Origin: Gyrodactylus bullatarudis
Taxonomy: Eukaryota > Platyhelminthes > Monogenea > Gyrodactylidea > Gyrodactylidae
NCBI GenBank assembly: GCA_012064415.1
Contig: SSNU01000156.1
Coordinates: 62,001-126,000 of the forward strand
Length of the DNA: 64,000 bases
Direction of reading: 5' to 3'
Notes under the pieces: generated by a model
What the model saw: the letters and a program-made list of their open reading frames with translations, nothing else
What the model was told of the DNA's origin: nothing
Databases searched by the model: none
Position numbers and translations under genes: made by a program
In this document: positions 1-13,200 of the stretch, one piece after another
Layout: each line of letters opens with the position of its first letter
Position numbering within the stretch: the stretch's first letter is position 1

Positions 1-2818
1 TATTATTTTCGTGTTCATCTTGGCCATCCATAAAATAGGAGTTTTTTACTTAGTTGACAATTGATTTTTAAAACCTTTTGTAATAGCACAATACGAACCA
101 ACTTGTTCATTTCTATTTATCTCTACTTTAAAGCCCAGAAAATTCTTTGTTCGAAGAAAGTTGATTCATCTCGCATCGAATTAGAGATAATAAAAGACTC
201 AAGCACTTTTCCCTAGCCACAAAAACAAAAATTAATTAAATCTAAACAAACAAAAATGGTTGAATAAAAAGTTGTTTAAAAATTTTTTCCTGTAGAATTC
301 AAATTTGGAATCATCTGAAATCTATCTGCTAAACTCTGAGAGATTTTTGAATCAAAAAGTGACCCAATAACTCTTGAATTAAAAATAACTGTAGTATTTG
401 AGTAAGTCATTTGAGGTTTAATTAGAGTTACTGTAAGATAAATATAAGCAGAAGTCTCATTAGAGACTACCATCCCCTCGGCAGTTCTAGATAAGGCTGA
501 TAGTTGGCTAATAGGGAGGCTTCTTCCTATCGACATACTCTAGCAGTATTCAGGATAGTATGATAGTGAAAAACAAGCAGAAGACTCATTAATAAGCTTA
601 GTGTAAGTAGTTAGGATATATAAATTTCACACAATGTGGGTCGGACTAAAGGGTTCAGTGCTTGCTTAGCGAGCTTCAGACCTGAGGTTCGATTTTTGGA
701 GCAGACGTGACGATCCCTAATGAGCGTGAACTTTTAGTATAATTTCTCGTAGATTTGTAATCTTCGTATCTATAAAATACGAGTGAGAACGAGTTATTAA
801 GTTTTAACATCTTGATGAAGGTTGAAGATAAATATAGAGATTGATTACTCGGATAAAAAGTAGCTGAAATTTATCTTTGATCCTAATATTTTAGTATCAT
901 CAAAGAACATTTTCTACAGAAAATATTCAAGTTAATTATCGAGAAAATCCAGAGAGAATTTGATCAAATTTTCAGTGTTGAACTGAAAATAAAAATCACT
1001 GTTACTCTCGAGTAAAAAGTAAGTAGTAAGTAATCTTACAATAGTTCATTCATTAATTCTGTTAATTCTATCATTCAAACGATAAGCCGACCGCAAGTTC
1101 AGAATAAATAAAGATTGGGAGGGTTTTGAAACTGTTTTTTTTCTAATTTCCCGAATAAAACTCTATAATATTTGATCCTTCATTCTGAGATCTGAATAAT
1201 TTTTATAATACTGTTAAGTAGGTCGAAATAATTTATTGAATACGTTTTAAAAAATTATCTTTTTCACGTTAAATTCCCTTTCACTGTCTTGTTGATCAAT
1301 ATAATAAAGCATTACTTTGGGTAAATTTAGAATTTTCCAGAAAAATCCCCTCTTATATTTGATATGAAATTCTTTCTGAATCTTTATTTTTTCGTGATAT
1401 CATCATACTTTTATTCTTTATCTCTTGTTTTTGTTAGAACAATTGGCATTAATTATATATCAGATCAACAATTCATGCAATATTCAATGACGAAATTACG
1501 CCCAAATGTGCATTAAAATGTTCAAAAAGATTTGAACAATCAAATTCTCTATTAAATCATGAAAAATGTAAAGACTAGGTTACGCTGAAAATAGCAAAAA
1601 TTATTCTCTCCCTTTAAAATAGCATTCCATGGGCCAAAAATTAGCAATCTTTAGTAATTTTGTATTGTTTGAAAATAACAAATTTTAGCAGAAATAAAAT
1701 TACCTTCTACAGAGTAAGTACTTCTCATCTAAAATTGTCAAAAATACAAAACTTTCTTGGAAATTTGCATCTTATTTATCGTGAAAAAATGCTCAACCTT
1801 TTCAGGTCCATGGCCCATATGTGGGCCAAAATAAGTTATTTTATTAGAATTGAATAAATTCACCTTATTTATTTAAAAAGTCCTAAAATTACTTTTGCGG
1901 TCGCTTGAAAATAGATAAGAAAATTATCGAAAAAATATTTTCTATTAAAAAGTTTTTAGGTTTAAGATTTAAGGTTTATTCATCTATAATTCATTCTGAT
2001 TCCGAATATTTATTCATATTCAATATTCAAAGTCATAAAAATAATATAAGTCATTCTAATACATGAAATAATTCAAGGAAATAGGACTCGATAAAACAGT
2101 CTACAGTATCCTCCATGTTGAAAGACCTGAGGATTTTTAGATTAAATTTTTAATCAAACGATACAATTTCAACCTTGAATAAAAAATTAGCTAAAATAGC
2201 ATTTTTGCGGACCCTAATTATTATGACTCACTCCTATTATCCTAGATTCTCTCTTTTTGGTTTGGCATCAATTTTGAGAAGAAAGTACGCTATGAGTTTT
2301 ATATTCCTTATATCCTGTTGCTAGAATAGTATGATCCAAACGATGGTGATTTGCTTCTCTTTTCTTATGTGATTCTGTTGTTGTTTTTCTAAACTTCTTT
2401 CGAATCGAGTTTGTGCAATTTCTTTTTGTTCTTGAAAATTTATTTTTCTAAATTGGCTCTATGAAGTAGTGTAGATAAAGCTTTATGTGTACACAAACTG
2501 AGATGTATTGAACTTGAAAAAAATATATATATTTATATCTCTTTAATGATTAATGTAGTTTTTAAAAAAACAACTCAGCCAATCAGGGATCATCCTAGTT
2601 ATAAGCGAATATTATTCGTTGAATTGGATATCAAGTAACTTAAAATTTTATCAACATTAAAAGAATCTATTTATAAACCGATAAAATCCTCAACTTTTCA
2701 GTGAGTACTAACAATTCTTTGACAAATTTTGCATTTGAAACATACAAAGAGAAATATTTATCGATTAATCTTAGAACTACTTTAAAGTAGGCACGTGAAT
2801 AAATAAGTATTTATTTGT
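1..2818. other. Gene-poor AT-rich stretch
   Basis: I see no supportable gene here. A minus-strand open frame at 276-536 overlaps a sequence that recurs at about 27240-27390, so I read it as repeat rather than exon. A possible tRNA-derived SINE head lies near 630-710. The rest is AT-rich with scattered short repeats. Confidence 0.5.
630..710 (+). repeat. Possible tRNA-derived SINE head (pol III box-like)
   Basis: A B-box-like stretch GGTTCGATTTTTGG at about 687-700 follows an A-box-like TTAGCGAGCTT about 20 nt upstream. The block is less AT-rich than its flanks. The T-arm pairing is poor, so it is not an intact tRNA gene. I saw no second copy in the window, so the SINE reading is weak. Confidence 0.22.
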
Positions 2819-2826
2819 TATATAAT
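2819..2826 (+). promoter_or_regulatory. TATA-like box upstream of the ARM-like gene
   Basis: TATATAAT lies 48 nt before the ATG at 2874, a plausible place for a core promoter. AT-rich background makes chance matches common. Confidence 0.25.
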
Positions 2827-2873
2827 GGATTTCCAATCAGAATAGACCAGTGTCTTGATTGGTTAATCACATC

Positions 2874-4163
2874 ATGCACATTACAAGTAAAGAAAAAGAA
2901 ACCCTTTCTAATTTTATATCACATTTTCTCGTTTCCATGAATGACACTGACGACAGGGCAACTGGGAAGGAGCCTCTCTATGACTTACTTCATCATGTCT
3001 ACTTGGCAGATGAATCAACCCAAGGACTCTTGTTACTAAATTTGATCAAAAAGATTTTATTAGAGAACAAGAATCGAATATTAGAATTGAACAACTCTGA
3101 CTCTTTTGCCACACTTGTGACAAATCTTTTATCCGAGAACAAAGAGATTGTGACGATTTCAGGTCAGATTTTATGTCTTTTATTGGCAAATGAGCAAATT
3201 CACTTTGACAGGGACTCGATACAAGGCTTGATTTTTACATTATTCAAGCCCTGTCGTCAGACAAGCATTAGAATATTGATTGTATTCAGTGAGTTGCTTA
3301 ATAACCTGGCGAAATATTACAAAAGTGATGTTCTAAACGAAAGAAATTGGTCGCACATATCAGATATGATCATATACAACTTTATGAATATTGCTCAGCC
3401 AATTCGTTTAGCAGCCTATCGTATGCTCAAAGATTTATCATCAACTCAGCAAGGCTGTGAAAGTATTCATGCATTACCTTTCTTTGATCAAATCATGGTT
3501 GACTTCAAGGAAGCCAAATTCATCTTTCAAGAATATATTATTGAAATAATTTTAAACTTTATGAAGCTGTCTGTGGATTATCAGAGATATTTTTACCAAA
3601 ATGGTTTAATGGACCAAATTCTCTCGCTAGTTACGAGTAGAAAACATTTAGTCTGCAAACAAACCATGGACTGTGTAATGCTTCTTTTGGAGAGTAGAAT
3701 TTTATCTTGCTCAGAACTGATAGAGTACGGTTTACTCGGATGTTTTGTATTCAATTTTACATCTTTTGATCCAGTTGATCCTCAGCAATTCGAGATAAAC
3801 AAGAGTGGTTTGGGAATTATCGATTTTCTCATAAAAAATTCCAGCATTTTAGAAACTGAGTATATGATAAAAAATGGAATTATTGCAGCACTCTGTGATT
3901 TAATTGGAAATCGTGCTTATAACAAGTTAACACTGAATGCACTCAAAGTTATGTGTAACCTCTTTACTAAAATTGAAGACTCAAATCGCCAAATTGTTTT
4001 AGACAAGCTAGTCATCAGTCAGTTATCCTTTAGCCCGAGCCATGCAGAATTCTCAAGGATTAACCAGCTCAATGAAATTGTAAATTCAGAAAATTATGAA
4101 CAAGACTGCCAGACATACGCTCAGAATGTTTTGGAGCTTGTCAGGCCCTATTTAAGCAAATGA
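2874..4163 (+). CDS. ARM/HEAT-like helical repeat protein
   Basis: This is an intronless frame of 429 aa. The open frame reaches upstream to 2859 but the first ATG is at 2874 (MHITSKEKE), so I start there. The protein is made of amphipathic Leu/Ile-rich helices from end to end, for example residues near ILCLLLANEQ and CVMLLLESRI. It has no signal peptide or TM segment. The pattern is that of an armadillo/HEAT solenoid, and the style recalls proteasome-chaperone PSMD5-type proteins, but I cannot assign it to a family. The frame ends in TGA at 4161-4163, about 30 nt before an AATAAA, and converges with the Ig-receptor gene whose stop is at 4268. A cytosolic scaffold role would be inference only. 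Confidence 0.8.
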   Translation: MHITSKEKETLSNFISHFLVSMNDTDDRATGKEPLYDLLHHVYLADESTQGLLLLNLIKKILLENKNRILELNNSDSFATLVTNLLSENKEIVTISGQILCLLLANEQIHFDRDSIQGLIFTLFKPCRQTSIRILIVFSELLNNLAKYYKSDVLNERNWSHISDMIIYNFMNIAQPIRLAAYRMLKDLSSTQQGCESIHALPFFDQIMVDFKEAKFIFQEYIIEIILNFMKLSVDYQRYFYQNGLMDQILSLVTSRKHLVCKQTMDCVMLLLESRILSCSELIEYGLLGCFVFNFTSFDPVDPQQFEINKSGLGIIDFLIKNSSILETEYMIKNGIIAALCDLIGNRAYNKLTLNALKVMCNLFTKIEDSNRQIVLDKLVISQLSFSPSHAEFSRINQLNEIVNSENYEQDCQTYAQNVLELVRPYLSK

Positions 4164-4192
4164 AAAAAAATCTATTTTTTATATTTCTTTTT

Positions 4193-4198
4193 AATAAA
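4193..4198 (+). terminator. Poly(A) signal AATAAA of the ARM-like gene
   Basis: AATAAA 30 nt after the stop codon at 4163, in the 104-nt gap between two convergent stop codons. Confidence 0.5.
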
Positions 4199-4267
4199 AA
4201 TTTGTACATTTGGCTTGAGCAATACGGAACCGAATTGTTTCTTTCGTTTTTTTCATTAAAGATTTCT

Positions 4268-7200
4268 TTAAACTAGACACAATTCATCTTCAATTAGGTC
4301 TATATGAAATTGTTTCTCGTTAATGTTATTGCTGATCTGGATGATTTTGGGATCATCGTAAATATTTGAGGATGGATAGTTTTGTTCACTGAAACAATGC
4401 CTATCTTCAGTAGAGCTCATTTCCTTATCTGATGTATTCAAAGTATAAACCTGACCTCTAGTCCTTAAATTGGGAGAGGTTTTCGATTCAAATAGATTAG
4501 AGATATTTGAACTATTCTTTAGCATAAGCGTTCCAACATAGACCGATGGTAGGATACGCTGATTGTCATGGTCACTAGCCGTGTAAATATCATTTGACAT
4601 GTTCATTGTTGGATTGTAGATGGCAGTAATTTGAGGGGTTTTATCAGTTTTTGATCTACTGGGAAACTTTATCATTTTGAATCTGTATTTTAGCAAAAGA
4701 GCCAATTTTAGGGATAAAATTACGAATACAAGGACCACAGTCACAATCATTAGGGTTGGTAGCCATTCGTCTGAATAGAAAAAATAATTATATCAATATC
4801 CGAAGCTACTTTAAAGTAAATACATCAAGCAATATATAAAACTCACTATCTGAAGTTATTTGAAACTTGAAAAGCTCTTTATCATCGATGAAAACCCTGT
4901 ATTCTCCATATTGCCTAAAAATGTAGCGTTTCAATTTCAACTTGGCTTGATATCCAAGTTGTCTTGATGTTATGATAACCTGCATAGGCTCTTGGCCATT
5001 CAAAACATGTGTTGCATTCGATATAACAATTTCGTCTGATTGTTTGAATATTCTATATAAATATAATTTTTCCTCTTTTTCAGCGTACAAGATTCCCAAT
5101 GAGAATGTCCGCTTCACTGGAAACATTTGAATATTCAAGGTTACATCTTCAGAAGTACCATGGTATTCCTGACGTCCGTTGATTATCGGTCCAACTATTA
5201 AAAACAATAACAATTACACCTTTTGGCATAACAACATGAAAATTATTTTTTCTAGATAGATAGAAGAAATCTTATTTTATAGAGTAGCGTGAAATAGTTT
5301 ATTCAAGAAGCACCTTCTTCTGGTTTTTAAGAAAACTATTATAGCTTCGAAAGGAAATATTTCTCAGGTTTTAATCAACAAACTCAAATATAATGAACTT
5401 ACAAGCTTCTGATAAGTAGAAATCTTTTGTTACCGGCTGAAATCCATGTGAAGTTGCTGTACAGAAAATATGATGAAATTTGTCTCTAAGTAGATTATCG
5501 AAATTCTCGGTTTTAATCTTTCGGTTTTTAATTTGGCCTTTTACGAGAATCTTTCGTCTGTTTGATGCCAATTTTGTTATGGCTCCGAAATCATTTTCAA
5601 ACCAATCAATCTTTGGCTCTGGATTCCCGCTTATATTGCACTGCAAGGTTAAATATTTGATTATAATCAAGCCAGTTATAAGAGAAGGTTTTTCTTATAA
5701 CGGAGTATACAAAAGTTATTTTCTCTTAAGAACTATTAGATCAGCCAAAAATTCAATAAAATTTGGAGTTTTATTTTCAGGCATTTTATAAAATAATAAA
5801 TACAAAAAGATAAAACTTTGAGATAGGTTATCTCTAGATGGTTTTAAGGAGTTTAAACTTGAAATAATCAAACTCACAAATAGTTCAAATTCGTTGTAAT
5901 ATTCCCTTTGAAGAGAAGTTTTATTCTGAAGATCAACTCTCCGTGCTGATGTAGGAAAGATGGGATTGCTCTTGACAAGAATAAACACTTTTGGATCATC
6001 TTCAACTTTTGGTCCATCTATTTAAATTTACCAATTAAAATATTCTATCTACTTGAAAGTAGTTTCACAGAATTAATAAATAAATCGTTAAAAACTTACA
6101 TAGCACGTCAATAAGTCGCTTAGATTTACTCTCAATCAAATCCAATGAGTTTCCTGTGGCAATTGAGCTTACTGAACATTGAATATAACTTTTTCGTAGC
6201 TTTCTCTTGGGCAATAGAGCCAAGTTTGAAGAGTTTTTCTTGAAATTAATAATTCTGTTGATATTCTGATTCTCATCATATTCCAACAACTCCCATCTAA
6301 GTTTAAAAACGATATTTTTTTAAAATTATTTTATTATCAAACTACTTTCAAGTATAATCACAAATAAATACTTTATCTCAAATAGTTCGGTTATTCTAAT
6401 TGAGCTTAAGAGAAAATCAGAATATAATCAATCACACTTCTAACTGTCATAATCTCACCTGTAAACTATCAGGGATTCTTTTGGTAAGATTACATCACAG
6501 GCACAGACCAAGTTGACTTCTTCATTTTCAGTCAACTTGATCGCTGACTTCATTTCTTTGGCCCAGTTTTTCTTGTCTGGTATAGGCGTGGATCCGAGAA
6601 AAATGCCAACCTCTCCAATACCATGAACTAGGACATCAATTCGATTCGATACAAACGCTCCATTCTCTTCAGGATGTATTAACTTTGACAATGGAAACGA
6701 CAGGAGAAAGTCCTGACGATTTCTTACACCGCAATTGATTTTAATCGCTGATCTCTGCATTGTTTTAACCATAAGGATAAGATAAGACTCTGTTTCATAC
6801 CTAAAATTTTTTAATTTATCAATTTTTTAATTTAAATCAGAAAATCCAGTCATAGAATTTTAAATTATTATCAGGCATATTCATTTAGTGAGATTTTGAA
6901 GAAAGGTTATCAAGAACTAAATAAATCTTTGATATTATTGGTTGATTTTCAAACCAAGTCTTGAAAAAGAACCAGTTCTAATAATGTTCTTGAGAAGAGA
7001 TAAGAATCATGTGCAATGCATTAATTCTCGTTTAGATACAAATATTTTCTGCACAATCCTATCTTGTCCAAAAAGTGAGAAAAATGTCACTGCCCTTATA
7101 AAGTTGGTTGGGAATCTATGACTTTTGCAGAATTCTCGATTTTTCCACAAAAATTCGAATTTAGTAAAGATTTTTTGGAATCCTACTTATGTTGCCCTCT

Positions 7201-10200
7201 TCTACGATTTTTAGAAAAAAATTCTGAAAAAAATTAATGAAAAATATGGTCATTTTTCAAATTCCAATTTGGAGCCAAAATCCCATTTTTTCGAACTTTG
7301 AGCTGAAGATTTTTATTAATTCGAAAGTGGGAGGCTGATCAAAAGAGGTTTTTCAGGATCAAGATTAGAATATATCGCTGAATAGCAGTGTCAAATTATC
7401 GAAAGTTTCCCCATTTTCGAGAGATTTTGAATTATTGAAATTTCATTGATTTTCAAGGAGTGAGAATAATGAAAAAATCGAAATTCCGCTCCCAGACAAT
7501 AATTTGATTATTCACAAGATCAGATTGAATTGATTTTCTTGATCCTGTAAACTCTTTCGATCAGCCTCCCACTTTCAAATCAATAAAAATTTTCAGCTAA
7601 ATGTTCGAAAAAATTGGATTTTGGCGCTAAATGTGAATTTGATAAATATTTTTCATAGAAATATTTTTTTTCAGAATTTTTTTTCCAAATTATAAAAGTG
7701 AGCAACATGAGTAGGATTCCAAAAAATCTTTACCAAATTCTAATTCTTGATGAAAATATCGAAATTTCTGTAAAAATCATAAATTCCCAACTTCATATAA
7801 ATTAGCTTTAGTATTCGACCAATACCTCAAGTCGGAGAGCAAGGCTTGCAAAAATAAATAACTCTGAAGAGAAAAAAGTTCTAGAAAAAGTTTTAAACTC
7901 ATCTTTAACGAAATAAGGATATAAGTTTATAGAAAAAAATCAAAAATATGTATTGGGTTGCCCTTAATTTTTTTATCTTGCTTGATACATTTGTGACGAA
8001 CCAATTTTCCAATGATTCAAAGGAATCCTCCAGCTTGCAAGAAATTTAATTTTCCTGAGATTGATTGTGAAAGTCTGCAAGTTAATTTGACCTCAATTCT
8101 AACAGAGAGAGACATGCGATTTGGTTAATTAATCGAGATAAATCTTTTGGAAACACTCAATAAATCCCAGGTATATTTCCGTTTTCAGTAGGAGGGTAAG
8201 AAATCTGTTTAAGAAATACACTTGAAATTTAGAACAAGATGGAATCAGTCAATCACGAGAGAAAGAAACCAGAAAAAAAGAAGGTGAACTAAACTTTGGG
8301 AAATATTCAAATTTCTGACTATATTTCTGTGATGTACATTGTATTTCGTGATCTCAGTATATTTGAAGATTTTTTAAATAAAGTTCTCATACAGAAGATC
8401 AAGGGAGATGAGAAATCAGTTGACTCAAGAGACAAATGTAAGCTATTGTATAGTTGTGGTGAGTGATGTGTGTCATGAAGATGTTCCACTCCTCTCCTTG
8501 GATAAAAAAATCAAATACTATGTGTGTAATTAAAAGTACATTTTCATCTGTGTTAACAAAGGCCAGATTTACAACTCTCGCATTCTCAAGTGAATTTAAA
8601 TTTTGAAAAATTTCCACAATCTTGAGTTAAAATTGTACTAGGCTTGGACAAAGTTTCAATGAAACCACATTTCGCTCCAAAATATCGCAATTGAATAAAC
8701 GGAATTAAGGAAATTTTAAAATAAAATAACGTCTTTTATGATTTCAACTTTAACTGATATTATTTCTTCTAGTGAGGTCATAGAACTGACTTGAATCTTT
8801 ACAAAATTGTATTTAGACTGCATGAAATTAAATATTTCAAAAAATAAAAATAGTAATAAGTTATTAGTAGTAATAATAGATAAATACATTTTAATTTACC
8901 CAGTAAAAATGTTGATTTCATAAGCTCAAAAATGTCGAAATTTAGGATAAATATGTCGAAATATTTTACCGGCCTACTTATTACTAATAAATAAGTACAG
9001 GAAAAATCAACCTTTAGTTTGGGTGTTATTGGCCCGAAAAATGATCATTTTTAGTCCCTGAAAATGGCTCATTTTTTTATTTCTAGAGATGAATTCAAGG
9101 TGATCACATTTTCGAATTCTACGGGCATGGTTTCTCGATAAAAGTTTCTTTTTTCTTGTTTGTTGTTGGATAAACTCGTTGTGTTACCACATATTTTTTT
9201 CGACCAATTAGTTTTGATGACTAATTCACACAATAAAGTGATATTAATTTGAGCATAACGCTTTCATTTCATTAAATAAAGAACATTTCTATACAGTGGC
9301 AGTAATACAGAATCGGTTACTCTGAATCAATATATATCTTTAATAATACCTAGTCCATGAATGAAATTGAGTAGCATCAAGAGCTTGTTTCTATGCCTTT
9401 TAATTAATAATTCTCATTTTGTGTCAATCAAAAAGTTTAGATTAAAATAAAACATCAGTTTTCCAATAACGAATAACTCTTTTACCAACTCAAATTCCAT
9501 CTGACAGCTGAACCTTGCTAGGGTTACTTCTGCATCGTCGAACCGTGAACTATAGAAAGCCTATTTTCATAGTACACCTATTCTCGAAGAGTTTGGAAAT
9601 TTATCATTTTTACAAAAACAATTTCGAGTTTTCGCGATTATTTCATTTTTTAAAGAAACTAATCGCCACTGTTCATTTTTAGTAAGAACAGTCAATTTGA
9701 ATTGATCTATTGTTGATTGTGAGAAACAACGGTCGATCCATTTCACACCTTGAAATCAACTAAAATTCTTCAGCTCCAAATGAATGCATATGTTACCGGT
9801 AATCTTGTTACTCTTGATAGTCTCAAGACTCCCTGGCAAATCAGTTAAACTTGTTACCAGTAACAAGATTAACTGGCTTGCAGTTAATCTTGTTACTCGG
9901 TTCCAAAATTATCTGATAGTCTCATGGATCCCGGGAATCTTGTTACTAGTAACAAGTTTAACTGACAATAACTAATTTTTTGACTTTCAGAATTTAGAAA
10001 GAATAATCACTCAGTTTATTCCTGAGTTATGAAACATAACACCCCTAGGATTTTTACAGATTCTCTTTTCAAAAGTGTTACACATCAATAGAACCTTCAA
10101 ATATAATAAATTTTAATTCTAAGTACCATCATCTTGTGACGTATCCAATGAGACATACAATAGATCAGAATTGAATAAGGAAATAGTCATAGCCCATCTA

Positions 10201-13200
10201 GAGAACAAAGCCAAGATACTTTTGCAAACGAAAAGGACATTAAATGTTGGAGAAAATGTTTGAGTGAAAGTATCGAAATTTGATCGATCAAAACTCGATT
10301 TCAAAAGTTATGTGTGTAATACTTGAAGTTATAGAAATTTTCTACAAGGTCGGAACTAAGACAGGAATAATTGTAGGTCTTTATTCAGCAAATTAACTGA
10401 CTAGGATCGATGAAAAAATCGAGGAAGTTCCTGAACTTATTCATTCAGTACAAAGAATGAAAAGTCTCCATTCATTTATAAATGACCAAGGCTTCTTCAA
10501 GTGTGACTGCAAAACAAAATGAGATGCATTAAAATGTAAATGCAGAAAAGAAGGCCGTTTGTGCAATTCAAGATGTCACAGCAGTCTTTTTTGTACGAAT
10601 GAATAAATATTTATGATACATCTGTATTTGATTACTTTTCAAACAAACAACTAACTATAAATAAGAGAAAAACTCGAAGGATTATTTTGAAAAATTTACT
10701 AGATCCCAAAGATTTGGCAAAAGTTTAGATTATAAATGAAAGTTGATAAACTGATTAGTCAATAAATTTCTTATGTATTGAGAATGAATATGAAGTTTGA
10801 GGTTATAATTCTAGATAATATCACACAGGTATAGTTTCATTTCTACCGGTATCATCTTTTGTAAAGCTTTTAAGGTTCTATTGATGCGTAACACAAGTTT
10901 AACTGATTTGCCAGGGAGTCTTGAGACTATCAAGAGTAACAAGATTACCGGTAACACATATTTGTCTAAAAATAGTAAATAAGATATCCCTAAAATAAAT
11001 GGCTCATTCGATAAAAAACAAACGTTGATCAATACATTATTTAGGAATTTTGAAGAATTGAAAAAACAAGAGGTTTATTGACACTGAATACATATTTCTT
11101 GAAGCTTCATCAGCAATTTTACTTTAAAAATGAAAATTATCTATACAATCATTGAAATAATAAATTGCAAAAATTAGAATGAAAATAGTAAGAAGCAAGT
11201 TCCATAAAAAGAAGAGAATGTAAGCTGAAAATACACCCAAAAACCCAACATTAATAGCAAAATTGAAGAGAAAAAAGGGTGGAAAAGCTCACATAGGCCA
11301 GGGTAGTATTAGAGAATATATATATGGTTCTTTTGAACACACAGATCTGGTTTAATAGTATTAATGAAGAATTTCTCTTTAATCCAAAGATCAGTACTGT
11401 CATCATCTGGGTTCTTATAAAAGATTGAAAAATTGGAATAGTCAGCAGTATGATTATAATTATTAAATGTTTATGAACTTAAGTATTCTTTGAAATATGT
11501 TCCTTTTTCCTAGTCCTTAGTTTTCAAATTATTCTTCCAAGATTCTTGTTTTTTCAATTCTTCAAAATTCCTAAATGCAAATCAATGGATTTTCGGACGT
11601 ATATAAAAAATTACGTGAATCTCTTTTATATAATACATTATCGTAAAAACTAATTTTAGATTCTTTTTAACTGATTCGGGATAGGCCAAGGCTTTTGGAT
11701 TTGACTTTTAACAATTCATGAAGAATATCTTCTTCTCCTCCCCCCTTAATCTGTTCTGTCACCCTATATGCATTCTTATAAGAAGTCGAAGTATCATAAA
11801 CTGATCATTAATATTGAATGATCAATGATTTTTTGGAAAAGATAAGAAATTGAAGATTCCAAGCTTCTAATCCACTGAAGAAGGTAATTGACTATCTCAG
11901 TACCGAAGCGTCTCGATGAGGCTTTGGAAATAGGGTCGTTTAGTGAAAACTGTGTTTCTCTCTCATTTGTATCATTTATTTGAGAGATCGATCTATTTTG
12001 TTAAAAGTATTGCTCAAAAAAAATTTGAAGAGCTTCAATACCCACTCTTAAAATAGTATAGTTTATTAGGAAATAATGTCCTCCTTTGTTCTTATAGTTT
12101 ATTTTTTTCATTTAGGAATATGCTCATTGTCTCATTGTTCTAAAACATTCATATCTATTTATCATACAATGTGTTTTTGAGTACAAACAGTTGTAGTTAT
12201 CAAATCTCTGAAAGAAAGAATTTAGTGTATCATTTATAGAAATACATGAAAATCCTGCCAAATATTCATTATTCATAAATAGAATATTGGTACAGTTTAG
12301 TTCATGTAAGGAATCTTTATTTTCAGAAAAAGTGAATTTCTATACCCTTCAACTACCTTGGCCTATGTTTTATCACTTTTCTCTCGATTGTTGCTATTTA
12401 TTGGATTTTTTGGGGTTCTTTTTCAGTTTCCATTTGACTCTGATTTTCTTCAACTTCTTTAATGAATTTCTAACTAAAGAAATGTGCATTTAGCCTTGTT
12501 TTAACCCTCACCCGATTTTTGGGGTGTGTCAACTTCTAATGTTTGCAGCGTTCTTAAATTTTGACTTATTAACCCAAAACAAAATATTATTCTATCTAGA
12601 ACTAACTATCAAAACAATAGCAGAATATCTCCAAACTTTGCCTAATGCATATGTTATTGTTTTTGTTTTTACAAAAACCACCCATAAAAACAGAATGGGG
12701 TAATTTTGCACCCCATAATATATAAATATATTTGATAACGGGTGGCGAAAGAGCAATCCTTTCTATCATTTTTTAGGAATCCCAAATGTTTATTCATTAT
12801 ATCGTTCTATCATGTCAGAGCAAGACGAAACCTTTCTTCAAATTTGTCAACAAATTCAGTATGCATCAGAAGACGAATATTCAAATGAAACAGATTCGTC
12901 TGAAATCAATATTATTATTGATAACCAAATGCAAGATGATAGCGAGGAAGAACTAAACCTTCAAGAACATACTTGTATTCATGAGAGCACTTCAATTATT
13001 TCTAAATGTGGAAAATATTCTTACAAAACAGTGGCCCTTGCCATACGCAAGACAAGCAGCCAGAATATCTGCAAGTTCAAATCTGGTCTGACATCCAAAT
13101 CCCGTAGTGGCGTTAGTTACGCTGATTTTTTTGAGCTTTTGGTGACTAAAGAAATGATAAATTCAACATGCAAATACTCAAATAAGTACAAAGCTTCTTT

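Noticed and set aside
276..536. Minus-strand open frame (MSIGRSLPISQL...) as an exon
   Set aside because: Part of it recurs as DNA at about 27240-27390 with frame damage, so it is better read as a dispersed repeat.
8399..8617. Extra exon of the Ig receptor in its large intron
   Set aside because: The flanking exons at 21059 and 6800 already join in phase and complete Ig2; this frame shows no Ig-like pattern.
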